64,000 bases of DNA from Oscillospiraceae bacterium (GTDB lineage: Bacteria > Bacillota > Clostridia > Oscillospirales > Oscillospiraceae). The DNA is taken from the NCBI GenBank assembly GCA_017395085.1, contig JAFPWF010000027.1, positions 62,001-126,000 on the forward strand, given 5' to 3'. Shown one piece after another: positions 34,193-46,511 of the stretch. The translations under genes were made by a program, and so were the position numbers. The notes beneath the pieces were generated by a model, which was given only the letters and a program-made list of their open reading frames with translations, did no database searches and was not told the origin of the DNA. The stretch's first letter is position 1. Each line of letters opens with the position of its first letter.

Positions 34193-35788
34193 TCAGTCGT
34201 TTTGATTAAACATACGCAATTCAAGGCCCGGATTTTTTTGAAGCGCCCAGTCGACACACCATTCGGAAGTGAAGAGCAAAAGGTCGTTCCCTTTGAAATC
34301 CTGTACCCATCTTGTATCGCTGGTCAGATTCAACTCGGAAATCGGAGCATGCTGCCCGGAAACCCAGCGAATCAGTTCATACGGCAGGGCCCGTCTTCGT
34401 ACTTCAACGCCGTATTCTGTTCGCAGACGGTACTCCAAAACTTCAAACTGAAGAACCCCTACAACGCCGACCAGGATTTCCTCAACTCCCGTGTGAGGAT
34501 CGTGGAATATCTGGATTGCTCCTTCCTGGGCAATCTGAAAAACGCCTTTTTCAAACTGTTTTCGCTTCATCGTATCAATGCGCTCAACAGCCGCAAAGTG
34601 CTCAGGCGCAAAACTCGGGATGCCCTGGAAGCGAAGACGAACGGTTTTCTCGCAAACTGTGTCACCGATGCTGAAAATACCGGGATCAAATACGCCGATA
34701 ATATCTCCGGCATACGCTTCATCGATGATGGAACGGTCGGCAGCCATCAGCTGCTGGGGCTGTGCCAGACGCAGGTTTTTTTCTCCCTGGACATGATAGT
34801 ATTCCCGGTCTCGCTCGAACCGTCCGGAACAGATCCGAAAGAATGCGATACGGTCACGGTGCGCCTTGTTCATGTTTGCCTGAATTTTGAAGACAAATGC
34901 TGAAAAAGCCTCCGAACAGGGATCGACAGTCTGCCCCTCCGATACACGCGGAAGCGGCGGCACGGTCAGTTCCAGAAATGATTGCAGAAACGGTTCCACC
35001 CCGAAATTGTTCAGCGCGGATCCGAAGAAAACGGGGCTGAGCTTCCCGGCGTGTATGTCGTCCAGATCAAAATCGTATCCTGCGCCGTCGACCAGCTCGA
35101 TTTCCTCTTCAAGAACGCTGCGAAGCCGTTCTCCGATCAGCTCGTCCAGATGCTCCGTGTCGGAAAGATCACACGCTTCCGCCTGAATTCGTTTCTGCCC
35201 GCTGTGAAATTCACGGAAAGCAAGGATCGCATGCTTCTGGCGATCGTAAACTCCCTGGAAATCCCGTCCGCATCCGATCGGCCAGTTCATGGGATAGGTG
35301 CCGATTCCGAATTCCTTCTCCAGTTCTTCGATCAGATCAAACGGACTTCGCGCTTCGCGGTCCAGTTTATTGATGAAAGTGAAGATCGGAATATGCCGCA
35401 TTGCACAGATCCGAAAGAGTTTCCTCGTTTGCGGTTCAATTCCTTTTGCGGCATCTATGACCATCACAGCCGAATCTGCCGCCATGAGGGTACGATAGGT
35501 ATCCTCCGAAAAATCCTGATGCCCAGGCGTGTCCAGGATATTGATGCAGTATCCTTCGTACTCAAACTGCATCACGGAAGAAGTAACGGAGATCCCGCGC
35601 TGCTTTTCCAACTCCATCCAGTCGGAAACCGCATGCCGGGCGGCCGCTTTTCCTTTTACAGCACCTGCAAGCTGAATCGCTCCGCCGTACAGAAGCAGTT
35701 TTTCCGTCAGGGTGGTTTTGCCTGCATCCGGATGTGAAATAATGGCAAACGTTCTGCGCCTGTTGATTTCCTCAACATATTTTGACAT
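34193..35788 (-). CDS. prfC: Peptide chain release factor 3
   Basis: GTPase that recycles RF1 and RF2 after termination. The 531 residues show G1 SHPDAGKTT, switch I RGISVTSSV, G3 DTPGHQDFSEDT and G4 NKLDR, as in RF3 rather than EF-G. The RF3-specific MNWPIGCG and GVVGVLQFEVL segments follow. The Met at 35788 has GGAG 10 nt upstream; an extension back to 35851 crosses the promoter. Confidence 0.95.
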   Translation of the reverse strand: MSKYVEEINRRRTFAIISHPDAGKTTLTEKLLLYGGAIQLAGAVKGKAAARHAVSDWMELEKQRGISVTSSVMQFEYEGYCINILDTPGHQDFSEDTYRTLMAADSAVMVIDAAKGIEPQTRKLFRICAMRHIPIFTFINKLDREARSPFDLIEELEKEFGIGTYPMNWPIGCGRDFQGVYDRQKHAILAFREFHSGQKRIQAEACDLSDTEHLDELIGERLRSVLEEEIELVDGAGYDFDLDDIHAGKLSPVFFGSALNNFGVEPFLQSFLELTVPPLPRVSEGQTVDPCSEAFSAFVFKIQANMNKAHRDRIAFFRICSGRFERDREYYHVQGEKNLRLAQPQQLMAADRSIIDEAYAGDIIGVFDPGIFSIGDTVCEKTVRLRFQGIPSFAPEHFAAVERIDTMKRKQFEKGVFQIAQEGAIQIFHDPHTGVEEILVGVVGVLQFEVLEYRLRTEYGVEVRRRALPYELIRWVSGQHAPISELNLTSDTRWVQDFKGNDLLLFTSEWCVDWALQKNPGLELRMFNQND

Positions 35789-35822
35789 ATTCTGATAACT
35801 CCGGTATTCAAAGTTTTTGGTT

Positions 35823-35851
35823 ATCTTAGCATAAGCGCAGTGGAATTGCAA
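35823..35851 (-). promoter_or_regulatory. Promoter for prfC
   Basis: On the - strand: TTGCAA (35851-35846), a 17-bp spacer ending TGC, TAAGAT (35828-35823), an extended -10 element. Confidence 0.7.
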
Positions 35852-35904
35852 ATACAGTTTCCGGGTATGCAGGTGAAGCCGTTTCCTGCCGCGTGATTCA
35901 GTTC

Positions 35905-35933
35905 TTGAAGAGTAAAGAAAACTGTGCTAGAAT
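35905..35933 (+). promoter_or_regulatory. Promoter for pcrA, placed for a leaderless mRNA
   Basis: TTGAAG at 35905-35910, a 17-bp spacer ending TGC, and TAGAAT at 35928-35933. Seven bases separate the -10 box from the ATG at 35941, so the expected +1 is at or within a base of the start codon. No Shine-Dalgarno sequence lies upstream. Confidence 0.7.
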
Positions 35934-35940
35934 CACACAA

Positions 35941-38352
35941 ATGAATAATCAAGCTTTTAAAACTGAATATGTAAAGGCGCGCAATCAGTGGATCGACCGC
36001 TTTTTTTCGAATCTGAATCCCATGCAGCGAAAGGCTGTGATGGCAACTAACGGCCCGGTATTGATCCTGGCCGGTGCCGGGAGCGGTAAAACAACCGTTC
36101 TGATTCAGCGCATTCTGAACCTGATGCTCTTCGGTTCCGCATCCGACTCGGATCGGATTCCGGAAAATGCTGACGAAGCCGCTCTTGAGACCCTGCGCTC
36201 CGGGGACACTGCAGCTTCCGCATATGCAGTTCTGGATCCCGTACCTGCCTGGAAGATTCTGGCAATCACATTTACCAATAAAGCAGCGGAAGAACTGAAG
36301 ACACGCCTTGAAGCCAGCCTGGGAGAAAAGGCGGAAGATATCTGGGCATGCACCTTCCATTCCGCCTGTGTGCGGATTCTTCGCAGAGATGCCGAACTGC
36401 TCGGTTACGGGAGCGGTTTCAGCATCTATGATACGTCTGACAGCCTGAGTCTCATGAAGCAGATTCTGAGAGACTGGAATCTCGATGAAAAAGTTTACGA
36501 TCCGCGGTCGATTCTTGCTGAGATCAGTCGTGCAAAAGATTACAAGTATCTGCCGGAGCGTTACGCTTCCGCTGCATCCAACTCCGGTGATTTCAGAAAA
36601 AAGCGTGTCGCAGAACTTTACCGGGAATATTCGAGGCGCCTGTTCTCCGCGAACGCGATGGATTTTGACGACCTGATTCTGAACACAGTACAGCTTTTGG
36701 AGGGCTTTGAGGACTGCAGGCAATACTGGCAACAGCGTTTTTCCCACATCATGGTGGATGAATATCAGGATACAAACAAGCTGCAGTTTGAACTGGTTCG
36801 TCTTTTATCAGAGAAGCATCGGAATCTTTGTGTCGTCGGAGACGATGATCAGAGCATCTACCGTTTCCGCGGTGCCACGATCGAAAACATTTTATCCTTT
36901 GAACAGCAGTTTCCCGGATGCCGAACGATCAAGCTGGAACAAAATTACCGGAGCACCGGACATATCCTGAAAGCGGCGAATCAGGTGATCCAGAACAATC
37001 AGGAACGTAAAGGAAAAGAACTCTGGACGGGTTCGGAAGATGGCGAAACGGTACAGGTCATTACAGCGTCAAATGAATATGAGGAAGCCTCTCAGATTGT
37101 TGCCTCGATTCTTTCGGATTACGGAAAAGGAATGCAGTGGAAAGATCACGCAGTCCTGTACCGGATGAATGCGCAGTCAAGCCAGTTTGAATTTGCGTTT
37201 AAACGCTCCGGGATCCCCTACCGTGTTATCGGCGGAGCACGTTTTTTCGACCGCACGGAGATCAAAGATATTCTTTCATACCTCTGTGTGGTTTCCGATC
37301 CAAATGATGAACTCCGCCTTCTCCGCATCCTGAACGTTCCATCCCGGGGAATCGGCGACCGAAGCATAGAAGCTGCGCGCTCCCTTGCACTTCAAAACAG
37401 GGTTCCCCTCTTTGAAATACTGGAACATGCGGATTCCTATACGGAGCTGACCCGGCCTGCCATAAAGATGCGCCAGTTTGCTTCCATGATTCGGTCCCTG
37501 CAGGATACGGCGCACGACAGCGCGCTCTGCTTTGACCAGATTCTGGAAAAAACAGGATATCTGCAGATGCTTGAGCAGTCCAAGGATGAAAAAGACCTGG
37601 CCCGGGCTGAAAATGTACGGGAACTCAAGAGCAGCATTTTAAGCTACCAGGCGGAATCCGGAGACCTGTCTCTTGCCGGGTATCTGACCAGTATTGCACT
37701 CTATTCTGATCTGGACAGTATGGACCGGGAAGAAGACAGTGTCGTGATGATGACGGTTCACAGCGCAAAGGGTCTGGAGTTTCCCGTCGTCTATGTGGTC
37801 GGCATGGAAGAAGGGATCTTCCCCGGGACCCGCAGCATCGGAGATCAGACTGAAATGGAAGAAGAGCGCAGGCTATGCTATGTTGCCATTACCAGGGCCA
37901 AGAAAAGACTGATCCTGACACACGCAAGGCAGCGCCTGCTCTTTGGCCGCACTTCAAGCAACCCGATCAGCCGCTTTATTCTGGAAAGCGGGGTTCTGGA
38001 TGATTCCCCCGGGCAAAACGCAGCGTCTGCTTCCGTCTATCGCCCCGGACGGTCTGAACCTGTTTATCATCGACGCGGCGATTTTGCGCCTTCTTCCGGG
38101 ACCGTTTTGCCCGGCAGGCAGAAATCGAGGTCCATGCCGGTTGCGCAGAGCAAGAAAGATCCTTATCCCCAGCTTGAGCTTGAAGTCGGTTCCCGCATTC
38201 ATCACCAGGCTTTCGGTGACGGCACGGTGACCACGATGAAGCCGATGGGCGGCGATCATCTGCTTGAAATACGGTTTGAAGATGAAAAAGTCGGGAGCAA
38301 GAAGCTGATGCTGAAGGCTGCTTCCAAATTTATCACTCTGATATCAGGGTAA
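35941..38352 (+). CDS. pcrA: ATP-dependent DNA helicase PcrA/UvrD
   Basis: Superfamily 1 3'-5' helicase for nucleotide excision repair, plasmid replication and removal of RecA or stalled polymerase. The 803 residues have the Q motif LNPMQRKAV, Walker A AGAGSGKT (Lys50), TFTNKAAEEL, DEYQDTN, GDDDQSIYRFRGA, QNYRST, TVHSAKGLEF and VAITRAKKRL. A PcrA-type C-terminal Tudor-like segment follows (IHHQAFGDGTVT). About 40 extra residues sit between motifs I and Ia (64-103). ATG 35941 is the only start that keeps motif I whole and lies after the promoter. Confidence 0.95.
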   Translation: MNNQAFKTEYVKARNQWIDRFFSNLNPMQRKAVMATNGPVLILAGAGSGKTTVLIQRILNLMLFGSASDSDRIPENADEAALETLRSGDTAASAYAVLDPVPAWKILAITFTNKAAEELKTRLEASLGEKAEDIWACTFHSACVRILRRDAELLGYGSGFSIYDTSDSLSLMKQILRDWNLDEKVYDPRSILAEISRAKDYKYLPERYASAASNSGDFRKKRVAELYREYSRRLFSANAMDFDDLILNTVQLLEGFEDCRQYWQQRFSHIMVDEYQDTNKLQFELVRLLSEKHRNLCVVGDDDQSIYRFRGATIENILSFEQQFPGCRTIKLEQNYRSTGHILKAANQVIQNNQERKGKELWTGSEDGETVQVITASNEYEEASQIVASILSDYGKGMQWKDHAVLYRMNAQSSQFEFAFKRSGIPYRVIGGARFFDRTEIKDILSYLCVVSDPNDELRLLRILNVPSRGIGDRSIEAARSLALQNRVPLFEILEHADSYTELTRPAIKMRQFASMIRSLQDTAHDSALCFDQILEKTGYLQMLEQSKDEKDLARAENVRELKSSILSYQAESGDLSLAGYLTSIALYSDLDSMDREEDSVVMMTVHSAKGLEFPVVYVVGMEEGIFPGTRSIGDQTEMEEERRLCYVAITRAKKRLILTHARQRLLFGRTSSNPISRFILESGVLDDSPGQNAASASVYRPGRSEPVYHRRGDFAPSSGTVLPGRQKSRSMPVAQSKKDPYPQLELEVGSRIHHQAFGDGTVTTMKPMGGDHLLEIRFEDEKVGSKKLMLKAASKFITLISG

Positions 38353-38440
38353 TATTGTTTTATAAACTGTTCATGTATGGAACGGAACCGGATGATATAA
38401 TTCGGACCAGATTCTAAGGTAAAAGAAAGGATGACATCAG

Positions 38441-38851
38441 ATGGATAAGCAGAGCGTCATGGAAAGAATCAAAGAACTGATCCGCAAAGGGAGTGTTTCC
38501 CGTGTGCTGATTAAACGCAACGGCAATCCGATCCTGAACTTTCCTGTGAATGCCGGTGTTTTAGGGGTTGCTGTCGGGCTGACCTCCGCAAAATGGGCGC
38601 TGCTTGCTGCAGTTCTTGCAACACTCGGTTTCGGCTGCACGGTCGAAGTAGTGAAGGAAGACGGCAGTGTCGTGAATGTTCTAGATGAAGAAAAAAGTCA
38701 GAAAGTGCGCGATCTTGCTGCCGATACGGTCGAAAAGGTAAAAGAGAGCATCCCGGTTACCATCAATGTCGATGCCAAACGCGACGGTGATGAGATCGCA
38801 GACGCCGACGTGGAAGAAATCCGGGAAGAGCAGTCAGAGACGAACGACTGA
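38441..38851 (+). CDS. DUF4342 domain protein
   Basis: A 136-residue protein. The first 75 residues match the DUF4342 pattern: a basic helix (RIKELIRKGSVSRVLIKRNG), then a hydrophobic stretch (about 40-65) that could lie in the membrane. The tail is acidic. Function is unknown. AAAGGATGAC precedes the ATG. It lies between pcrA and the RluA family gene and is probably co-transcribed with them; a TATAAT at 38396 has no good -35 box. Confidence 0.8.
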   Translation: MDKQSVMERIKELIRKGSVSRVLIKRNGNPILNFPVNAGVLGVAVGLTSAKWALLAAVLATLGFGCTVEVVKEDGSVVNVLDEEKSQKVRDLAADTVEKVKESIPVTINVDAKRDGDEIADADVEEIREEQSETND

Positions 38852-38870
38852 CCATTCCTCTTAACTCGTT

Positions 38871-38893
38871 CTCCCTCCCGAATCGGGAGGGAG
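38871..38893 (+). terminator. GC-rich hairpin before the RluA family gene
   Basis: CTCCCTCCCG, loop AAT, CGGGAGGGAG. Only a short T-poor tail follows (TATTCT), so it may be a pause or mRNA-stability element rather than a full terminator. Confidence 0.5.
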
Positions 38894-38914
38894 TATTCTA
38901 TGAAAAGGTGAACT

Positions 38915-39886
38915 ATGAAAGAACTCACTGTCGGAAGCAACGACGCCGGACAACGCCTGGACCGTTTCCTTTCAAAAGCCGTTCCCCTTCTCCCGGAAAG
39001 CCTTCTTCAGAAGTATATCCGCTTAAAGCGGATCAAATGCAACGGGAAAGCGGTTAAGCGCGATTACAGATTGTGTGCGGGTGATTTGCTCACCCTGTAT
39101 GTAAATGACGAGTTTTTTGAAAAACCGCGCGAGAATAACGCCTGGCTGAAGGTCGGAAGTCCGAAACTGAATATTGTTTATGAGGATACCAACCTGCTTC
39201 TTGTCGATAAAAAACCGGGTATTCTTTGTCACAGTGACGGAACCTGGGACTATCACACTCTGATTGCGAACATCCAGGCCTATCTCGCCATAAAAGGTGA
39301 ATGGCGTCCGAAGGAAGAGAATTCTTTTACTCCTGCTCTCTGCAACAGAATTGACCGGAATACCGGCGGAATCGTGATTGCAGCCAAAAATGCGGAAACC
39401 CTGCGAGTGATCAATCAAAAAATCAAAGATCGCGAAATCGAAAAGTTTTATCTCTGTGCTGTCATAGGAAAACCGCGACCTGAATCCGGGATGCTGGAGA
39501 ACGAGTTATTCAAGGATGCGGTAAAGAATACGGTCTATGTCAAGAACAGGCCGGAGCCCGGTTCCCGGTCCGCGAAAACAGAATACCGGGTTTTGCAGAG
39601 CAGGAACAATCTTTCCCTGGTGGAGTGCCGTCTGCTGACAGGCAGGACTCATCAGATTCGCGTTCAGATGGCATATGCCGGCTGGCCTTTGCTGGGAGAT
39701 GGAAAATACGGCCGTGAAGATATCAACCGCAGATATCATGAGCATGGCCAGGCTCTTTATTCCTGGCGCCTTGTTTTTGAGTTTCAGACTCCCGCCGAAC
39801 ACCTGGAGTATCTTCGCGGGAAAGAGTTTCGCATTGATCCGCAAAAAATAGATTTCTGTACCGAGTATTTTGATACCGTTCTTTAA
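38915..39886 (+). CDS. RluA-family rRNA pseudouridine synthase
   Basis: Converts uridine to pseudouridine in 23S rRNA (RluC/RluD-like). The 323 residues have an N-terminal S4 RNA-binding domain (to about 70) and the catalytic domain with the nucleophile Asp in NRIDRNTGGIVIAAK. LLTGRTHQIRVQMA and LLGDGKYG follow. The exact target uridines cannot be read from sequence. It is the last gene of the pcrA group. Confidence 0.9.
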   Translation: MKELTVGSNDAGQRLDRFLSKAVPLLPESLLQKYIRLKRIKCNGKAVKRDYRLCAGDLLTLYVNDEFFEKPRENNAWLKVGSPKLNIVYEDTNLLLVDKKPGILCHSDGTWDYHTLIANIQAYLAIKGEWRPKEENSFTPALCNRIDRNTGGIVIAAKNAETLRVINQKIKDREIEKFYLCAVIGKPRPESGMLENELFKDAVKNTVYVKNRPEPGSRSAKTEYRVLQSRNNLSLVECRLLTGRTHQIRVQMAYAGWPLLGDGKYGREDINRRYHEHGQALYSWRLVFEFQTPAEHLEYLRGKEFRIDPQKIDFCTEYFDTVL

Positions 39887-39891
39887 GCAAT

Positions 39892-39927
39892 GAAAGATCC
39901 GGATTCCGTTTGGAATCCGGATCTTTC
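39892..39927. terminator. Bidirectional terminator between RluA family and clostripain genes
   Basis: A 16-bp perfect stem (arm GAAAGATCCGGATTCC, 39892-39907), loop GTTT, complement 39912-39927, serving both convergent genes. Confidence 0.85.
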
Positions 39928-39945
39928 TACAGATGAAAAAGAATC

Positions 39946-42480
39946 TTATCCGACCTGCTGCTCAAAAGCGGGAGTCCAGTAATGCTGCTGGTACAGGTCT
40001 GTAAACCGATAGCTGTGGCGGTAGTTTCCTTCTGCGAGTTCGAGATCAGAAATCTGCATGTTCTCAGACACGGTGGCCTCTCCGATCACATAGGAGCCGT
40101 TATAAACTCCTGCATAGGTATAGTAATCCGCGATGAATTCCAGAGTGTCTCCGGGCTTCCAGAAATCATGAGCATCGGCATCGGACCAATCTGCTTTGTC
40201 CGCCGGAACCGGATCTGTCAGTGCGGGCATACTCTTTGCAATCGTTTCGGTTTCATTCTCCTTGTAAACTGTGCGAAGACCGGTGACCTCCCAGGACTCC
40301 GTGCTGCCGTACCAGCTCAGAAGAATGTTGACATACTCGCCGTTGAGCATGGCCGGGATATAACCGGAGATAATCTGCTCCGCCCCCTCGCCGAGAGTCT
40401 GTTCATGATAGAAGGCAACCGGCTTATTGTTTACGGCAAGCCAGTAGGCTCCGTCCGGAGCCAGAAGGTTTCCGGCATCATCAAAATCGAAAACCACGTC
40501 AAGGCCGAGATCGATGTATCCGTCTCCATCATCATAAAAGAGATTATACTCCAGGCCGGTCACCAGTTCCCACTGCTCTTCCGGAAGCGCAATGACGCTG
40601 TTTCCTTCCTCATTGAGGCTCCAGGACAGGTATGTGGGATCGAAACTGTTGTCGGCAATATACCGTGCGGTATCCTCCTCGCTGAGCGCGCGCCCGACGA
40701 AAAAGCCAGTGTTGCCGCTGGAATATCCGGGAACAGTCTGGTATCCGCCGCTTAGAAATGCTCCGAGCAGTTCCGAAATCAGGTCCACATCTCCGGAAGG
40801 CGAACTCGAATATCCGCCGCTCAGAATCGATGGGATCTGGTATCCGCCGACGCCGGAAGCCGCCTGCCCGCTGACTTCCAAACTGGCAAATGCACGGATG
40901 CAGTCGGAATAGCTCTCGTCCATACCGATGGCATCATAGGTGGAGCAGGCTGCGTCCACCTTGTTGGCCTTTCGATACGGGAAATAAATAGATAGCCCGT
41001 ATGCGTCGGACATGTTGGCAGAAGTTCTGTTATACTTGATTGCCTTCTGCAGAGCGGAAATCAGCTGTTTCCCCTCTCCGGTCCCGAGGTTTTTGGCAAA
41101 ATGAACCAGGTCGATCTGGTCGATCGCGGTACTGCGTGCAAATTCGCGGGTTCCGTTTCTCGCCGAGGACACCTGCTGATAGTGGTTGCCCTTGATCAGC
41201 TCCGTCAAAGATAGTGAGAAGTCTTTCAGCGGTGCCGGTACAGAAGCCGCAAGCTCCGCCAGATCCACGACTGAGAGTGTTGCGCTCTGGCCGCGGGTTT
41301 GGGTCGCACAGGTGTTTACAAAGTCATCCACGATGTTCTTTCCGACTTCGACCGTCGGCATCGCGGGATTGGCGGCAAATCTGCTCAGCCAGTTGGTATA
41401 ATACCAGCCGATGCCGGGCTCGGTTTCTTCCGATGCGATCATATAATCCGCATATTTGTCCAGCATCAGGCCGGTCTCCAGCGTAGCCATCAGACAGGCG
41501 TCAAAACCGACAAAATCGAACGTCACTCCCCCGGCCTTCAGCGCTTCGTTGATTCCGGCCAGCGTCATGCTGCCCTTCGATCTGGAATACTTTTCATCGT
41601 ATCCGTAACCGGTTACGGAACCGCCGCCGTGATCCCAGAGAATCAGTTCATTTCTGTTTGCGGGAAAGTTCTTTTTGCAATACTTGATGAAGGTTGCAAG
41701 CGTATTCGGATCTGTCATGGCAGCATTGCCCGCGTTTGCTTCAAGCCTTTCCAGACCGCCCTTTTTCACTTCATAGATCTGGTTCCGGTCGGAAGCGACG
41801 ACTGAATTGTTCCATCGGCTGCATCCGCCGGTATAGACGATGATCCGGACATTGTCGTTGAAATTCGAATTTGCCATTTCAACCAGGTCTTTTGTTGCCA
41901 TGCTGCTTCGCGACTCAAGGTCGGTTCCGCACATGTAAATCATGATAGTGACCTGGTCTTTTCCGTCACCGCGGATTACGGTACGCTTCTCTCTTGCCCC
42001 GGAGCTGACGCTGGTGTCCACGGAGGCGGTATCCGTATGGGTTATCACCTGTGTGGTGGATCCGGAATTGAGGCTGCTGTAGCTGCTTGGCGATATTCCG
42101 TAGTTGACCCCGGCTGACGGAGTGGATTGCGGTTTGGGTGTTGCCGTCGGTTTGGGCGTCGGAGTTGCCGGTGCGACATATGCGGTCGGTGCAGGGGCTG
42201 ATACAGGAGCTCCGCTGCCTGAACCGCCTCCAAGCAGGTTGTTGCCGCCGAACAGGAGCAGCGCAGCAATCGCAACAAGAGAGAGGGCGCTTCCCCCGCG
42301 CTTCAGATTCCTGCCGGAACCGGTTTTGCCGGTTACATGGATGTTTTCTGTTTTACCGCCGAAATTATTCGGGTGGCTGTTGCCTACAGGCCCGGTACCC
42401 AGATTCTCTCCGCGGCGATGAATGGAATCGGCTTTCCCGGTTACATTTCTCTTTCGGCCCGTCGGTCGCTTGTTTTCCAT
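39946..42480 (-). CDS. Clostripain-family (C11) cysteine peptidase, membrane-anchored
   Basis: An 844-residue protein. A basic, Gly-rich N-terminal stretch (about 1-62) precedes one hydrophobic helix (about 65-80), a Pro/Thr/Ala linker (about 88-120), and the C11 domain. The catalytic His is in LILWDHGGGS and the Cys in GFDACLMA, preceded by IMIYMCGTDLES, as in clostripain. A further 300-residue beta-rich region follows. Anchoring implies an extracytoplasmic protease with Arg/Lys preference in the family. GAGGAGG precedes the ATG. It is the last gene after rsmI-ligA. Confidence 0.88.
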   Translation of the reverse strand: MENKRPTGRKRNVTGKADSIHRRGENLGTGPVGNSHPNNFGGKTENIHVTGKTGSGRNLKRGGSALSLVAIAALLLFGGNNLLGGGSGSGAPVSAPAPTAYVAPATPTPKPTATPKPQSTPSAGVNYGISPSSYSSLNSGSTTQVITHTDTASVDTSVSSGAREKRTVIRGDGKDQVTIMIYMCGTDLESRSSMATKDLVEMANSNFNDNVRIIVYTGGCSRWNNSVVASDRNQIYEVKKGGLERLEANAGNAAMTDPNTLATFIKYCKKNFPANRNELILWDHGGGSVTGYGYDEKYSRSKGSMTLAGINEALKAGGVTFDFVGFDACLMATLETGLMLDKYADYMIASEETEPGIGWYYTNWLSRFAANPAMPTVEVGKNIVDDFVNTCATQTRGQSATLSVVDLAELAASVPAPLKDFSLSLTELIKGNHYQQVSSARNGTREFARSTAIDQIDLVHFAKNLGTGEGKQLISALQKAIKYNRTSANMSDAYGLSIYFPYRKANKVDAACSTYDAIGMDESYSDCIRAFASLEVSGQAASGVGGYQIPSILSGGYSSSPSGDVDLISELLGAFLSGGYQTVPGYSSGNTGFFVGRALSEEDTARYIADNSFDPTYLSWSLNEEGNSVIALPEEQWELVTGLEYNLFYDDGDGYIDLGLDVVFDFDDAGNLLAPDGAYWLAVNNKPVAFYHEQTLGEGAEQIISGYIPAMLNGEYVNILLSWYGSTESWEVTGLRTVYKENETETIAKSMPALTDPVPADKADWSDADAHDFWKPGDTLEFIADYYTYAGVYNGSYVIGEATVSENMQISDLELAEGNYRHSYRFTDLYQQHYWTPAFEQQVG

Positions 42481-42496
42481 CGTTTGTCCTCCTCAA

Positions 42497-45371
<2,875 letters not shown>

Positions 45372-45443
45372 GAGGAAAACCGTCCGTAAAAGATGAAAAT
45401 CGAGTCAGTGAGAGCTTTCAGTCCAGAACATAAATCGGAATTT

Positions 45444-45472
45444 ATTATATCCGCTTTTCTATGAGATCACAA
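45444..45472 (-). promoter_or_regulatory. Promoter for rsmI-ligA-clostripain
   Basis: On the - strand: TTGTGA (45472-45467), a 17-bp spacer, TATAAT (45449-45444). Confidence 0.65.
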
Positions 45473-45533
45473 GTTTTTTTGGAAAATTCTTTTTTTCGTC
45501 TTCTCTTTTCCTCAAGAATATGATAACATAGAA

Positions 45534-45555
45534 CCAGCAGATATTAATCTGTTGG
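45534..45555 (+). promoter_or_regulatory. Hairpin abutting the hpf ribosome binding site
   Basis: CCAGCAGAT, loop ATTA, ATCTGTTGG (one G-T pair). The 3' arm ends at 45555, 1 nt before the AAGGAG at 45557-45562. It could protect or tune the hpf mRNA. No clear promoter box was found just upstream. Confidence 0.45.
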
Positions 45556-45571
45556 AAAGGAGTGCAGAGAC

Positions 45572-46132
45572 ATGAAGTTCACGTTTGCTGAAAAAAGAAT
45601 GGATTCCTCAGAAGATCTTCGCGCCTATGCAACCAGGAAGATCTCAAAACTTGACCGGTTTTTTAAAACGGAAGCAGAGGCTTTTGTCACATTCAGCCTG
45701 GAACGCGGCCGGTTCCGTGCCGAGATCACGATTCACAACAACGGCACTTATTATCGTGCCAGCGAGCTCACCAGCGATATGTATGCATCGATTGATTCCG
45801 GTGTCGCTGCCATAGAGCGTCAGATTCGCCGCAACAAGACAAGGCTCGAAAAACGCCTTCGTGAAGGTGCTCTGGAAAAGGATTCCATTGCTGCAGTTTC
45901 CTACGGTTCTCCTTCAGAGGACGAACCGGTGGATGAGTTTCAGATCGTTCGCAATAAGCGTTTTTCCATCAAACCCATGTCTGCCGAGGAAGCTATTCTG
46001 CAGATGAATCTCTTGGATCACGAGTTTTTTGTGTTCCGCAACATGGATGCTGACGATGCAATTGCAGTCGTCTATAAACGGCGTCAGGGTGGTTACGGCT
46101 TAATCTGTGACGACGGGCTGGATGCGGATTAA
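45572..46132 (+). CDS. hpf: Ribosome hibernation-promoting factor, long form
   Basis: Binds 30S subunits and pairs 70S ribosomes into inactive 100S dimers in slow growth. The 186 residues have the N-terminal S30AE domain (to about 95), a linker, and the C-terminal dimerisation domain (RNKRFSIKPMSAEEAILQMNLLDHEFFVFRN), which defines the long form found in Firmicutes. AAGGAG lies 9 nt before the ATG. A hairpin sits next to the ribosome binding site. Confidence 0.96.
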   Translation: MKFTFAEKRMDSSEDLRAYATRKISKLDRFFKTEAEAFVTFSLERGRFRAEITIHNNGTYYRASELTSDMYASIDSGVAAIERQIRRNKTRLEKRLREGALEKDSIAAVSYGSPSEDEPVDEFQIVRNKRFSIKPMSAEEAILQMNLLDHEFFVFRNMDADDAIAVVYKRRQGGYGLICDDGLDAD

Positions 46133-46199
46133 CCGCTTTTCAAGACAAGACCTATTGTTTCATCCGATTACCGACTTTCTGATACGGGAGGAATAAGCT

Positions 46200-46457
46200 A
46201 TGAAGTGTCCGCGCTGCGGAAGTGAAATGACCTTGGATTCCCATCGCAAGATTCCGCTGAATATGTGCTATGAATGCGGGTACATTGAAGGCAGGACTTT
46301 GGAAGATGAGCCGAGCGTGCTCAACAATTATGTCCATCTGAAAAAGCTGACCCTGGATGATACTGCCGCATTCCTTTCGAAAGGCCTGAAACAACAGGGC
46401 ATCAACGTGGAAAAGTCAGTGATTGCAAATTGGCTTCTGGAAGCATACAAATCATAA
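46200..46457 (+). CDS. Small zinc-ribbon protein, function unknown
   Basis: An 85-residue protein with one Cys4 zinc ribbon at the N-terminus (CPRCGSEM and CYECGYIEG, residues 3-27). A predicted helical C-terminal part follows (KKLTLDDTAAFLSKGLKQ). The GGGAGGAA ribosome binding site is strong. It follows hpf by 67 bp and ends at a bidirectional terminator. Not recognised beyond the zinc ribbon. Confidence 0.75.
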   Translation: MKCPRCGSEMTLDSHRKIPLNMCYECGYIEGRTLEDEPSVLNNYVHLKKLTLDDTAAFLSKGLKQQGINVEKSVIANWLLEAYKS

Positions 46458-46476
46458 ACTCCGGATCTGTAAAATA

Positions 46477-46511
46477 AAAACAAAGCACCCTTGAAGGGTG
46501 CTTTGTTTTTA
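46477..46511. terminator. Bidirectional terminator between zinc-ribbon gene and flippase
   Basis: A 15-bp stem (AAAAACAAAGCACCC, 46477-46491), loop TTGAA, complement 46497-46511. The flippase stop codon lies at its right edge. Confidence 0.88.

Noticed and set aside
35821..36747. 308-codon open frame on the - strand opposite the pcrA 5' region
   Set aside because: It lies antisense to clear helicase motifs and both promoters of the divergent pair, and its translation matches no known family.
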